Of a DNA stretch of 64,000 nt, positions 45,986-58,963 are shown one piece after another. The position numbers and the translations under genes were made by a program. Location: the NCBI RefSeq assembly GCF_030272615.1, contig NC_081415.1:421874757-421938756 (forward strand). The letters are read 5' to 3'. This DNA is from Cryptomeria japonica (Eukaryota; Streptophyta; Pinopsida; Cupressales; Cupressaceae). The notes beneath the pieces are model-generated. The model searched no databases. It was not told the DNA's origin and saw only the letters and a list, made by a program, of their open reading frames with translations. Position 1 is the first letter of the stretch. Every line of letters begins with the position of its first letter.

Positions 45986-46957
45986 CATGAGAGGGTAAAA
46001 CTGGCATCTTCCAAACTCTAGTAACTCTACTATCCCAGTGCAAAAAAGAAGTAAGATTTTCCAAATTCTTGTAAATAAATGACAAAGCAACCTCAGAGAT
46101 TGAAGACTCAATTTTTAATAGAACCTCAGACACAAGAGAACTTGTTTTTTTAAATATCTCGTTGTTTCGCTCTAGCCAAACATTCCAAATCACAATAGAT
46201 GGAGATATGATCCAAAGGCATGCATAAAAAGATGAGATAAACATAAAGGGCCAAGATCTAAAATGGGAAATGAGATCCTTACCAATAACAAAGGATATTT
46301 TTAAATTCTCAAACAACCACTGCCAACATTCATAAGCATAATCATAATGTAGGAACAAGTGTGAAGAAGATTCCAAATTTTTGTTACAAAGGACATAAGG
46401 GAAAACAACAGTAATACCAAGCCTATCCAGTTTCATACCTATAAGGACTCTGTCCTGAACTGCCAACCAAGCAAAGGCTCCGCTTTAGGAAGACAAGTTG
46501 AATGCCAAAACGACTTATAAGGCCAAGATGATAAATCTTTAGCAAACATGAGAGAGTTGTAACCATCTTTAACCGTGTACTTACCAGAAATATTCTTTGT
46601 CGAAATAAGTTCATCCTCATAATCAGAAAGAAATACAATTCTATCCCCCAAAATCTTCTCAAAATCTAATTTCATACTTTGATCAACATCTAAGAAATCA
46701 ATTGACTTCCATCTAGCTAGCTTAAGGGATCCACTAGTCACAATTTCAAAATAATCTGCTACAAAAACACCCCAAAGGGAGGAAAGAATAGTGATCAGAG
46801 GAGACCAATCCCTAATATTCACCAAAGGTGTGTGTCCATTCCATACTTCATCCCAGAATCTGACCTTTCTACCATTATGAACAATCCATGAGAGATGAGG
46901 CAAAATAACTAATCTACATTTACAAAGGAAATTCCAAATAGCAGAGCCTGAAGGCAA
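45975..46957 (-). pseudogene. LINE ORF2 zf-RVT region
   Basis: Frames 46957-46439 and 46466-45975 read VRFWDEVWNG, KYTVKDGYNSLM and a loose zinc-finger-like segment (CNKNLESSSHLFLHYDYAYECW), then IWNVWLERNNEIFKK. This is the plant L1 region between RT and RNase H. One frameshift near 46450. Confidence 0.8.
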
Positions 46958-48612
46958 ATTTGAAACTTTAAAGTGTACTCTCTTGGTCCATTATTTAAAT
47001 ATTTGGCAAACATAATCTGTGCCCATAAGGAGCTAGGCTTGTCATATAATTTCCAAACCAACTTAGCACCTAAGGCTAAATTCTGATTTTCTAGACTCTG
47101 AATTCTTGTTCCCCCAAGTTTCTTAGGAAAACATACCTTATTCCATGCAACTAAAGGGAGTTTCTTCTTGCCATCTTTATTATTGTTCCAAAAAAAATCT
47201 CTAAGAGTATCCTGTAAACTAACAATAGCTGCTTTTGGAGACTTCAAAACAGACATGAGATATATGGGAACAACATTCAAAACAGACTTGATGAGAACAA
47301 TTTTACCCACCAAAGTTTACCATCTATGATTCCATGAGAGAATTCTTTTAGAAATGACCGAAATAATCTTATCCAAAAAACCAATCTTATCTTGTTTAAC
47401 AAAGAAAGGAATCCCAAAGTAAGTACATGGAAGATTTCCAGTCTCAAATCCCCAAAAGGATTGCAACCTATGTTGAAGCAGTTGTGATGTATTAAGGAAG
47501 AAAATCTTTGATTTATCACCATTCACTTTTTGACCAGAAAATGATGCATAATTTTGTATTATTCCTTTAATCACTTTTGCCTCAACTAATGAAGCATGTC
47601 CAAATAATAGAGTATCATCTGCAAAGAGACAATGAGAAATAAACCTTATTCCTTTCCAAAGCCCCCCCACTTTAGCAGCCCTAATAGCCCAACTAAAGGT
47701 TTCAGCTAGGAGAATAAACAAAAAGGGAGAAAGAGGATCTCCTTGTCTCAAACCCCTAGAGGAAGTGAAAAAACCACAAGGAGAACCATTAATTAAAACC
47801 GAGAATCTTACAAAAGAAATACATGCACGAATCCATTTGACCCAAGCCTTGGAAAAACCTAACTTCTCAAGAACAACACATAAAGCCCCCCACTCTACTT
47901 TATCATAAGCCTTCATCATGTCTAGTTTAACTATCATGGTCGGGGTTCTTTGGGTGGAAATAGAATGCAACACCTCATGTGCTACAATTGCACCCTCTGT
48001 CATCTCCCTTCCAGGAACAAAAGTACCTTGCTCCATTGAAATAACCCTAGGTAGAATTTTTGCCAACCTAAGGGAAATTGCCTTCGTAAATATCTTATAC
48101 AAAGTGTTACATAAAGCAATGGGGCGGAAGTCAGCAAAAGTCTTAGTATCCTCTTTTTTAGGAATAATTGCAATCATTGTAGTATTAAGTTCTTTTAAAA
48201 CAGACCTATTTCTCCTAGCTTCCTCGAGAGCCAATAAAACATTATTTCCCACAAAATCCCAACATTTTTGAAAAAATAAAGGAGTAGAACCATCTGGTCC
48301 CAGAGCTTTATCTGGATTCATGGCAAAGACAACACTCTTAAGTTCTTCTAAGGAAAAGGGAGACATCAACATCTTATTGTCTTCCAAAGATACTAAAGGA
48401 GGAATATTAGATATAATATCATTGCTGAGATTTCCATTTTCCGAAGATAATAATGACTTAAAAAACCTAACTGCCTCTAAAGCAATGTCCTCTAGCTCTG
48501 TCAATAAATTCTCATTTTGACACTGAATACAAGATATCCTATTCTTACATCTTTTAATCTTAGTTGAAGAATGAAAGAATTTTGTGTTCCTGTCACCATC
48601 TGAAAGCCACAA
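46909..48612 (-). pseudogene. LINE reverse transcriptase
   Basis: Frame 48612-47317 holds LSDGDRNTKFFH, LGPDGSTPLFFQKCW, FRPIALCNTLYKI, KLDMMKAYDKVEW, GLRQGDPLSPFLF and the catalytic FADDTLLFG. After a TAA at 47317 the same frame continues with GKIVLIKSVLNVVPIYLM to 46909. Catalytic residues are intact, but stops prevent a full product. Confidence 0.93.
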
Positions 48613-48882
48613 CTTTCTAGATTTCCTCTCTAGATTTCCTCTCTAGCTAACACCTCCTCAAGCTATAATTTTAGTGACTTCAATTCATCAAAAACTTGTG
48701 GCACCATACCATTTTGAAGCACATGAGTATTAAGACACTCAATCATATCTTGAATCCTTTTTTTCTCCTGAAAAATGTTCTTAAAATGCGAGATATTTCA
48801 TTCCCTAATATTCAATTTCAAATAACTTAAACTTCTTAGCAATTTGAAACATACGGGACCCAGAACAAAAAGGAGCAGAATT

Positions 48883-49680
48883 CTACCATTTCATAAGCAG
48901 AGGCAAAAATGAAGAATCCCTAAACCACATGGGCTCAAATTTAAATGGAGACTTAAAAGAAGGCCTATCCTCAATAACTGAAAGGGAAATTGGAAAATGA
49001 TCAGAACCCGAGACCGGTAGAATAGAGAAAAAGAATTCAAAATCTGAATCAATCCAATTCTTAGATAACAAAAACTGATCTAATCTCTCAGCAATCTGAG
49101 AAAAATCCCTTCTCATGTTTGTCCATGTGAAAACCCCATTATGAAACTTACAATAAAAAAGGCTCATATCAGAAATGAAATCCCCAAAGTCATCCATAAT
49201 CCTTTTATTAGGGAAAACACCTCCTCATTTCTCATCTAAATCAGTGATAGCATTAAAATCACCCCCGAAGATAATAAAGGAACCATGTCTTAAAGGAGAA
49301 GAAATCCTCTTTAATTCACCCCATAACTTACTCTTCCCTTGAATTCCTAACGGAGCATAAATGTTAAAAAGCCAGAATGTAACCTTCGAAATCTTGCTTA
49401 TAACTAAAGTCAACATCCAATTTGTAGCAGATGCTACTAACTGTACCTCAATATTATAATTATTCCAAAGCACTGCCAAACCTCCTAAAGCACCACAAGC
49501 AGGAGAAGAAAGAAAATTCCACCTTCTCCAAGATGAAAAACCCAAATCAGCAGACTCCTTTGACAACTTTGTTTCTTGCAACATAAAAATATCACACTTA
49601 ATTAAGTCCATTTGGGACTTAATTAAGCGTCTCTTGTTAGGGGCATTTAAGCCCCTAACATTCCAAGAAATAATTCTCAT
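48883..49680 (-). pseudogene. LINE ORF2 start: APE-type endonuclease
   Basis: Starts MRIISWNVRGLNAPNKR at 49680, then MLQETKLS (catalytic Glu), FNIYAPLG, FGGDFNAI and SGSDHFPISL. These are hallmark endonuclease motifs that nick target DNA. A TGA at 49225-49227 lies between GGDFNAITDLDEK and PNKRIMDDFGDF. From 48882 to 48613 more stops separate it from RT. The ORF starts 71 bp after the ORF1 stop. Confidence 0.92.
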
Positions 49681-49751
49681 TGTCCTCGAGGGGAGGTCGA
49701 AGCTCCCCTCTTCCCATTAATCGGAGAATTTTTGCTTTCCTCAAAGCAACC

Positions 49752-51940
49752 TTACAAATTACGTTTCACAGCCCCTGATCTTGTCACATGAGGACTAGTC
49801 ACAGATCTTTTACTCCTTTTTCTTTTTACACTTACAGTAGTTAGGCATGTTTTCTTAGGCCTACCAAGAGAGACTGAATGCCTCCCTTGCCCACCAACAG
49901 GAGAAAGGGACAAAGTCTTTTGAATTCCAGCATCAATTTCCATTTGAGTCTTAAGATTATTTGGAGGCCTACCTCTCCCAGGAGAAACCACTGATGGTGA
50001 AAAACCAGAGTTGTTTGGACAATTGGTAAACTTTTGCATGACTTTGGAGAAGCCAGGATAATTGGATTATCTTCAAAACCCAACTCTGTTGTAGCCAAAA
50101 CCGCAAAAGGATTAGCAGATGCAGAAATTGGAAGGGTCGAGTTTATACCCCCCAAATCATTCTCAATTGAACAAACAACTCTATCAATAATACCCTCATC
50201 CATCTGATGTGCATGATTGTTAAAAATATCATTTACTTGCTGAACCAGATTCTCATCTGGCATAATAACAAGGACAACCTCTGACGGATTACTATTCTCT
50301 AAGGAAGATTCATTAGCCATATTAATTTCAACATTTAGAGGGGAATTATTAGACACCAAATTCTTAATTTCCTAAACTAAAGAAGCATCATTAGGAAAAC
50401 CTATGGTAGGTACCTGTTTAATAGTTTCCATATCAACCACTGCATTTTTATCTAAATTCACATTCTTTGAAGAATCCAAAACCTCCTTATGAGTGCATGA
50501 AGACAAATTGTCATCCTTACCTTTTATGTGATTATTTGGCATCTTAGGGAAATCTATTGTCAATGGATGATCTACTCCATTTATCGGGGGATTGCCATCC
50601 ATCACTATACCCCCGTTATTAGAAAATATCTTCAGTAAAGATGAAAGTGAGACCGAACCCAAAGTGTGATCATTTGGTTTCCTAGAACTACGACACAATG
50701 GATTATTTTCAAGATTAATGTGACCTGTTTCTACCAATTTATGCGAAGAGACATTTCCACATCCTTCAACCGAAGGTCCCACCGACAAACTATCTTTATT
50801 AAGGGATTTAGGGACAGAGCCAACAACCTGCTGGTTTTTCTTAAAATCCATAAGTAATGGAGCATCCAAAAGTAAAAGAGACTTAAGAAGCTCTGTATGT
50901 AATTTCTCAATTGACTGGCACCAAATACCATCATGAGACTTGATATTACAAGTACAAGGGCAAACATTATTAGGGTTAATAAGAACACAAATTTTTACCA
51001 GAACCTCCCCCTCCACAAAGTCCATTTTAGATGTTAAAAAAGTTCCAATAGTATTTCCAATTTTCTCAAGAACATCCGGATCCATAAATTCAAAAGAAAT
51101 TTTAGGTAAACCAAACCAAAAAAGACTAAGTTTCGAACTAGACCCAGCACGAACAAAAAAAGGTTTCCAAGCCGCAATTGAAATTAAATGTTTTCCAAAC
51201 CAATGATGTGAAGTACTTAATACCTCATCTCTGAAAGAAGGAGAATCAAAGACAATAATAAAAGCATTCGCAGACAATAATTGAAAATAATGCATATCTC
51301 CCCATCTTTTCTGCAATTTATGATAAAGCTTTAACAAACTAATTTGATCACACTAAATTTCCCCAGAAATAGCATTCGTATGCAAACAATTCACTTTCTT
51401 ATCGACATAGGAACCCAGAAGATCAATACAAGAGATAGGAGCCCAAACCTGTGATGAAGAAACCCTCGGCAGAATAGGATCAGTAGGTATCTTACTTACC
51501 TTTTCCAGACTAGCTTCCTTGAGGTTCACATTTACCTTATTTCCCACTTGCTGTGAAGAAACATAAACCCTAGCCGCAGTCTCCTTATTTGCCAAGCCAA
51601 CAACCCTAGCAAACGTTTGCTGATTGCCCAGATCCAAAGACCATTTCCCTGAAAAGCCCTTCAATTGCTTCTTAGAATTCCCTTGATTCCCACCATTATT
51701 AAAACACCCTCGAGTGAATCTCCTTCCATTGTTATTCTGTCTCCATGCCACACAGCGTCTGTTCCGAAAGAAGCCTTGAAAGTATTTTGAAACTGGTTGA
51801 AAAACCTTGTTATTTCCGCTCTGGTTTACTTGTATCACCATGTCCTTCCATCTGTCGTTCGTGTAGACCCACTGCGGAACATGAGGCGGGTCTTCCCAGC
51901 CCACATCCGCCCATGAACCCAAATGTCGTTTATCGGCCAT
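49752..51940 (-). pseudogene. LINE ORF1 (DUF4283-type)
   Basis: Likely start at 51940 (MADKRHLGSWADVGWEDPP). A basic Asn/Arg/Gly-rich stretch precedes the DUF4283 core (HYFQLLSANAFIIVF, FWFGLPKISFEFMDPDVLEK, GTFLTSKMDF). The Ser/Asn-rich C-terminus ends with a basic SVKRKRSKRS. In-frame TAG codons lie at 51353-51355 and 50372-50374, with a frameshift near 50000. About 730 codons. ORF1 proteins bind LINE RNA. Confidence 0.82.
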
Positions 51941-52554
51941 TTCCGATCGCAAGATTGTAATAGAAAATAGTGCAGATATTTGCACTTACCGTTACAGAGA
52001 TTTATTTACTTGTCCGACAAGACCACAAATTTGAAATTGATGGAGGAACCGACAAGAAGCATAGAAGCCCAACCTTCCCTAGAATTCACAAACCGCTACA
52101 ACTGAACCTCCGATCTTACTATAGAAGCCTTTGAATCCTCGCCTTCCACTGCTAAGAAACCCGATCGATAAGTGCGTTTTGGCTTGTTATCTTACGCTGC
52201 TAAGATTTGGGATTTGAAACGGTAAAAAAACTGGTATGGTTGATGGTGTTGTAGCTCCTGGTCACTGCGTTTCCTTCCGCACAATTGCAATTATCTAGAC
52301 TACAGATCACTGGTCTCAGGATGCCCTAGCCATGTTAACGAGTGCGCACTTTTGTCCCGATGCATCTCTGGTAATCAGTGGACGACAGTAAGCGGACAAA
52401 TACATATCAATTTGTAGGGTGAAGAGTTTGTTAGGACTGTTGTAGGTTTGTCCAAAGTTTGGCTCGGGCTTCCTTTGTTATATTTTGCATGCCCTGATAA
52501 ATTAACCTGTGCGTGTTCCTTTCGTTCACGGTATCCGATCGCAATGATCCTTTT

Positions 52555-52855
52555 CAAAAATAATAATAATAATAAAAGAATAAGATATAGTAGGAATATA
52601 TATTTCCTTATTCAAAAAATATTTAGATTAGAATAATGTAAATGTTTTTTTAGAGATTTGTGTATATTTTTTTTTTTGTGTAAATAAATTAAACTCTCTG
52701 TGAAAAAATAATAATAAAAAAATGAGATATATTAGGAATATATATTTCCTTATTCAAAAAAAAATTAGATTAGAATAATGTAAATGTTTTTTTAGAGATC
52801 CGTGTATTTTTTCTTTTTTCTTTCTCTATGTAAATAAATTAAACTCTCTTTGAAT
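52555..52855 (+). repeat. Two-copy direct repeat (~150 bp)
   Basis: GAATATATATTTCCTTATTC and TAGATTAGAATAATGTAAAT occur at about 52590 and again at about 52735, each followed by a T-rich stretch and GTAAATAAATTAAACTCTCT. Confidence 0.9.
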
Positions 52856-53971
52856 TTACATTTTCAACTCTCTGTTTATTTAATCCTTTGAGGATATTAT
52901 TTCTGGAAACAATTCATCTCTCTGTGATTTTTCTTCGAATACATATTCTTCTTGTAAATTTATTTCTTCATTTATTCCTGTGATTAATTATCTCTCAAAT
53001 ATTTAATCTTGTGAATAATTATCTTTTAAAAATCTATATTTATTTTCCTTTGATATCTCTATGTACATCTATCCTGAAATGGTCCACCTCTTCTGAGAAT
53101 AATTTATTTTCCTCTGTGTATTTTACCTCTGAGATTAAGTTTTCATTTATCTCTCAGGTTAATCTAATTCCTTGTATTTAATTAATCCTCAGAATAATAC
53201 ATTCCCTTGTGTCTATTTGGCTCTGTACATTTAACTGATGAAATTAAACACAAGAAACTATACTTCCGATCAGCCCTCACCCATCTCCCTTCCGAACAAT
53301 CTAGTTAGGCCCCTCACTCGGTAGTTATATATATAAACAAAAAAAAAATTGTTTATTTTTTTCCCCACTGTTTCTATTACCGTGCAGGAAGAGGAGGTGG
53401 GGAGGGTAATAATCCCTACCCACCCCACTACCTACGGCCCACTTCCCCACTCCTTCTCCCTTAACTTCCTACGGCCATTAATTGCCTTTTTTTATTAAAA
53501 AAACTATGAGAGTAAATTAATTCGTTAGTTTAAAAAAATTATTAATAATTTTTTTTTTATTATAAACTGGTTATAATTAAATTTAGATTTCATTAAACTT
53601 TTTATTAGGCAAATTTATGTTTAGGTTAATATTAATGATAGTTGATACTTCTAATTTGAAATATAGTTTAGTAAACTTATTTATAATTAATCTTTAGTTG
53701 GTAATTTTTTTTTTGTAAATTAATTTATAATTACATGTAATTTGGAATCATTTATGCGATATCAATTTATAATATTATAATTGTCAATTCAAGTTAATTA
53801 TTGATCAAATTGTCTAATTCCTTGGATCCCTTAACCAATTGTTTAATCGAGTAAATAAATATCTAATTCAAAATTGTCCTCATTTAAAGAATTGAACATT
53901 TGTTAATCCTTCATGTGAGTTACATTTTTATCATCATGCAAGTTTTTTTTGTTTTTTTCTTAAAAGATAGA
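52856..53971. other. No gene; T-rich sequence
   Basis: Repeated CTCTGTG/CTCTGAG motifs to about 53230, a C-rich patch at 53390-53470 and AT-rich DNA beyond. Nothing coding. Confidence 0.5.
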
Positions 53972-55345
53972 TGTAATGGTCCTCAAAATTTGAATATTAA
54001 TCTTCTAGTAGTAGAAGGGTTGGTATCTTCAAGCGATTCCTCATAGAATTAGTTTATTTTTAAGTCTTTGCAAATAATGATCTCAATTTCAAATTGCATT
54101 GGGATAATGTTTATTTAAGTTTTCAACAGTATGATAGTTTCATTTCATAGTTATTTAAGCATAGTGTTGCTTACACTTCATAATTACTTAGTTAGATAAC
54201 TAAACAAGAGATGATGGAAACAAAAACCTAGCATCGTTCGGTATCTATGGTGCCTCTAGGTCACGCTTATGGGTAATGTCATCGTGTTGAACTACTGCAC
54301 TTAACACCTCATAAATCTACAACAACGACGTCTGTAGCATTGTCCCTATAAATCATTAGGGAGTAATAAGGGTCATATGGAAGTTAAAATCCAAGGGGCG
54401 GGTAATCCCCATTGGATTGATAACACAGTTAACTTTAGAAAACCCCCATTAGGGATTGGTTGTGTATGATATTTGGAATTTTATTTTGGTGTTTTTCAAT
54501 GATTGATAATGGGTGAAGGGTGACGTTTATGATAGGAAATAGGATCAATTCGTTTTAGGCCACAAGCAATAGGTCACCTTGAGCCTTTGTTTAGAGCTAC
54601 CATCGTCGGTAGCAACCGCAAAGAAATTGTCTAGGACATTGACCCTAGAAAGGGTTGTGTATCTACCAAAATAGTTTATATTAAACCCTAGTTAGAAAAC
54701 AGAACTACATACTTTACGCCTTGATCCCATGCCGAAACGAGTATGTAGGCAGTCTAGGGACGAAGTTATCCCTAGTACTCAGGCGTCCGAGGATGGGGTC
54801 TAGGATTCTGGTCAAGTCAAGTAGATGGTTGTGAAGGGTATATAATTACTAATTGGAAGATTTAAAAAAAAAAAAAAACATTCAATGCATACTTGGAAGG
54901 AATCCTGTATGGATTCGCTTGATTTTCTGAGGCTGTACACCAAATTCCGAGACAGAATTCAAGCTTATATTATGTTATTTTATTTACTCCTAAGGATGAC
55001 GACCTCAGTGCACTCCTAGTAGAGGAGAGTAGTTCTTAGAGAGTGACTCAGGACCTGGATGGTCCCGATGAGTCTAAGTCTTTGGCCAGAGCATTTCCTA
55101 TCTTGAATTGGTTAGATGCCTACCCTGTTTGGGTAGATGCCTATCCCGAATTGGATAGATGAAACATCCTGTCTTGAATGGACAAATTCCCAACCCGTAT
55201 GGTTAGATGCTCATCTCGAATGGATGAATGCCTATTCTGTTTGGATAGATGCCCAGAGTATGCAATTGAATCAAACACAATTAAGAATAAATATAAAAAA
55301 AAAATTAGTCAATTTTTTTTTGGTTTAATAGAGTGGGTTATTACA
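53972..55345 (+). mobile_element. Ty3/gypsy 5' LTR
   Basis: 1374 bp from TGTAATGG to TTATTACA (inverted TGTAA/TTACA ends), followed by a primer-binding site and gag. The 3' part holds repeats of the type GGTTAGATGCC and GGATAGATGCC (about 55110-55260). The matching 3' LTR is not in the window. Confidence 0.75.
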
Positions 55346-55347
55346 TG

Positions 55348-55358
55348 TGGTATCAGAG
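55348..55358 (+). promoter_or_regulatory. Primer-binding site
   Basis: TGGTATCAGAG two bases after the LTR end, an exact tRNA-Met primer site. Confidence 0.9.
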
Positions 55359-55495
55359 TGAAGGTTCAAGTCTAGGTCTCGAGCTCACTTCAACTTACAC
55401 AAACTAAAGGAGTATCTTGTAAGCAGTAGAGATAAAATTGTTATATCTTAAATCAAGAAACTAACTAAGGAATTTAAATTCTAGGTAAAACCTAG

Positions 55496-56110
55496 ATGGC
55501 AAGAGGAAGAGGAAGAGGAAGAGGAAAAGGATGACGCACTACCACTACTAGGAGACAAAGGGAACCTAGCCATGAAGATAACCATGAATAAAACCATGAA
55601 GGAAATCAACACCAAGGGAATAACGAAGAATGGGTTGAAGCTATAATCAACTTGCTAACCGAGCAAAGGGATAAGATCAACTCCTTGGAGCATTCTATGC
55701 AGGACCTTAGGGAAAGGAAGCATGGCATCGAAAATAGAAGTGGAATTGAAAATGGGAACCTTGGCAACAATCGAAGGAATGCGATAGACAATAGGAGGGA
55801 ACATAATATGTTGGACCTATCTAAGGATTTAAAGAAAATCACCCAACCTAAGTTTGACGGAAGGAGTTGAAAATTGGTTGAATGAAATGGATAAGTACTT
55901 TGAACTGAGGGACTTTAGCGAAACAACCAAGGCCTCATGGGGTTCCTATCAACTCATAGGGGAGGCAGCTAGTTGGTGGACTAACACAAAGGAACAAAAT
56001 GGGTATAGCAGGGATGCAATCACATGGGATCAATTTGTTTACTATTTTGTAAAAGGTGGTTACCACAATTGTTTTTGATTAATTAAAAACATGTTTTAAG
56101 GGACCCGAAA
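55496..56110 (+). pseudogene. Ty3/gypsy Gag, truncated
   Basis: ATG at 55496 opens an Arg/Gly repeat (MARGRGRGRGKG) that ends in TGA at 55532. The same frame continues with LTEQRDKINSLEHSMQDLRE and ITQPKFDGRS. After a frameshift, ENWLNEMDKYFELRDFS and GEAASWWTNTKEQNG are the conserved Gag core. Sequence becomes Lys/Gln-rich after 56110 and ends where the LINE begins. No protease or pol follows. Confidence 0.85.
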
Positions 56111-56248
56111 CCCACTTACATATGAAAGATATTCAGGAAAGAAACAAAATACAACAACGGCAAAAAAACCAGCAAAAAGACCAGCAACATAGGAAAGGAC
56201 AGCAAGAGGCCAGCAAGAAATTGGCCCCAAGCCCAGCAAAAACAAAAA

Positions 56249-58131
56249 TTAGAAGTTCTTCATGGTTTCTTCTGCATCCTGCACCAAAAGCATCATTGCC
56301 TTGGCCACTTCCCTCAAGTCAGTATTTTCCTGAGCAGTCTGGCTTTCTTTCATCTTCATATCCTTCTCCGTTGTAGTCTGCCTGGTTTTGCGCCTAGGGG
56401 TCTGGTGGCTTAGGCTGGAAGTAGGAGCATCTTCAATAACACCCAGGTTCTTCTCCTGGTTTTTCTTTTCCAGATGATTCACTAGCGCGTTCATGTTCTG
56501 GGAGGAGACTTTTAGAACCTAGAGGCTATGGTCCATAAGGCTTTTCAAGGCTTTCTCATTTCTAGCCATCCAGGCATTGACATTGTCCTTATCCTCCTCC
56601 ACCTGTTCCTTCAGTACTTTGATGACGTTCTCCAGATGTTTCAGGTCACCTTTTATCAAGTCTTTCTCCAGCCAGTCTTCCATTTCCATTTCTTCCTCCA
56701 CTTCACTATTCTTCGTCTCCTCGTGCTGCTTCCCAGAGTCAGACATGTTGATCAGCTTGTTGATCTTAACTTCCAACTCCCTTTGTTTACCCTACATGCT
56801 GGTAATGTTTTCCACCACCCACTTCTGAAAATTGAAGAATTCAAGGGTGCAATTGTGGGCGGTATCCAGAATGGTGTCCGCAGAATCCTTGCTCTGTTCC
56901 GTCTCCTCCGCATTAGGGTTTTCACCTTCCTTAGGCTTCAGAGCCTCTTTCTCAGTTTCCGAGCCTTCAAGATTAGGTTGACGATTCTCAGAATTGCCCC
57001 CTTCCTCTCCTTCCCCGTAATTCTCCTCCTTGTTAATCTCCATTTCAGAAATGTCTTCCTTATTCTTTACCTTTTCTTCCTCACAACGCACATCCTTTTC
57101 TTCCTGCACAATATCAACCTTCCTTTTTTTATGGGTAGGGGTGTTGGTCTCCCCAGTCGAACAGAGTCTATGCCTTTCTCATAAATCTGAGCATTCAGGA
57201 TTAAAGGGTCAGCCTTGGTAGCCCTAGTCTTATCCTTCATATATTCATAAATCAGCAGAATGAGGCCCTGGTGCGCAAGAGGGTAGGAACTGGGTTTTTT
57301 GATATGGTCGAACAAGCTCTCGTTAAGAGAAGAGGCTAAATAGAATGGCAAAGATATTTTAGCCCCATGGCAGAAGTGGTTTAGGATGGCGAATTGGTAA
57401 TTGTAAATTTTCGTAAACCTACCTTCCACAGTTAGATATTCCATTAAAGCCCTAAGAATTTTTTGCCAGAAAGGTTTTACCTATTGGGGGGTGAAGTATG
57501 ATATATTGTCCTTCTTCACCAGGTTGCCCTTCTTGTCCTCCATCTTAGGGAAATTTTTGAAGGCCTCAGTGGCGTACTTTCTATCCCTATAGAATTTGGT
57601 CCCCTCCATCTTGAATCCCGTTACCTCCAAGATCAAACTTTCATCGATGTGCCAGATTTCCCCAAACAGGGTAGCCCTGTTATTACTCTAGCTTTTTGCG
57701 AACCCATGAGAAACAGAGTTTCTACTACCATGGAGCTTCTCCATATAATCTGTGAAACCATGTCGGTGGAGCCTTCTCCACACCTTTCTTTCACTCTTCC
57801 AGTGCTCACAACCTGATGGTTCATTCTTGTTAAGGTTGCCTCCCATTCTGCTTTCCAGGTCACAATCTCCTCTGTTACAACTCTCGGCTCGTGGGTAAAA
57901 CTTTGAGTTTTTGGTTTCTCCTTGTAGAGAGTCTTTCACAATTTTGAGATTTCCACTCATGTTCATACGAACCTGGCTATTATTACAATTACCTCTCGCA
58001 CACATATGATCTTGGTTATGATGCCGAGAAACACTCATCATCTGGCAGTTCATCCACCCCCAAAATCTGTCATCGGTACTCGTTCCCCAGAATCCATTCA
58101 TAATATTAGCTTGCTCCATTAAGGTGATCAA
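56249..58131 (-). pseudogene. ORF3: unrecognised long ORF overlapping the LINE RNase H end
   Basis: Begins with ATG at 58131, 26 nt before the RNase H stop is complete. One frame runs 58131-57067, with TAG at 57688-57690 and 57481-57483. After a frameshift near 57090 a second frame runs to 56249, with TAG at 56792 and 56519. In order: an Asn/Gly/Met-rich N-terminus, a globular part (ATLFGEIWHIDESLILEVTG, ISLPFYLASSLNESL, HQGLILLIYEYMKD), an acidic Glu-rich tract, then a coiled-coil-like end (LKHLENVIKVLKEQVEED). About 625 codons. No known domain recognised. The plan resembles ORF2 at 28434-31793. Confidence 0.6.
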
Positions 58132-58963
58132 AATATAATTGTTCCTTAATCTCCCACTTGATGTGATCTTCCCCTATATATTTGACTCCCTTTTCCAAAT
58201 TAACCCCTTCATTAGCAAGGATATCCGCTACCTTGTTACCCTCTCTAAAGGTATGGGTTAGAATAATGCTAACATAGTTATTAAGGATAACTTTAGCATT
58301 TTTAATAATATTGGCAATATTCCAGGAGACTGAACTAATACCTTTGAGGGCTTGTATAATATTTAAGGAGTCCCCTTCGAGCCAGATTTTTTTTAAATTG
58401 AATTCCTGGGCTAACTGGAGGCTCTTAAGCATGGCCATAGCTTCAACCACATGGTTGTTTTGGGTTCTGAAAGGGGAAGCAAAAGCAGCACTTCCTTAAG
58501 CATTTTTGATAACTCCACCTCCACCAGCCTTTCCAGGGTTCCCTTTGGCTGCCCCATCAAAATTAACCTTTATCCAGTCATAATCAGGGAACCTCCAAAC
58601 AATGTTATCTCTTTTCTTCTTGTTGTCCAATCTGTAGACCTTATGAATTAGGTTCCATTCAGTAAGAATGTCTTTTTCCATATCATTCATATCAATAATA
58701 GCCCATTGTTGATTATTCTTGTGAGGGATGTTGATGTTCTCCTTTATAGCCCTGCATATTTTTTCAAAGACAACCTGAATGTTACACTTTTCTTCCCTGA
58801 ATATCCTGTTATTCCTTTCTTTCCAAATGCCCCAGCATATCATGGGGAGGGTCAAAGACCACAGGTTTTTAATAATTTGACATTTGGTAGGATAATTCCA
58901 TTGCCATATTATATCCTTAATGCTTTTGTTCATGACCCAATTAATTTTCCATTTTCCCCACAT
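58106..58963 (-). pseudogene. LINE RNase H domain
   Basis: Reads IWKERNNRIFREEK, then VNFDGAAKGNPGKAG, VVEAMAMLKSL, KIWLEGDSLNII and EGNKVADILANEG. The acidic catalytic residues D-E-D-D all seem present. One TAA at 58496 interrupts the frame. Confidence 0.9.

Larger units (their letters stand above)
44965..52540 (-). mobile_element. Long L1-type LINE
   Basis: Minus-strand non-LTR retrotransposon with ORF1 (51940-49752) and ORF2 (49680-45444), then a ~450-bp 3' UTR ending in an A-rich tail (TGTAAAAAATAAAAAT on the minus strand, near 44990). The 5' UTR probably reaches about 52540, where sequence turns AT-rich. I could not fix a target duplication. Stops and frameshifts in both ORFs make it inactive. 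Confidence 0.85.

Noticed and set aside
56528-57184. 218-aa plus-strand frame
   Set aside because: Shadow of the acidic and coiled-coil part of ORF3 on the opposite strand; hydrophobic composition comes from complementing Glu/Lys codons.
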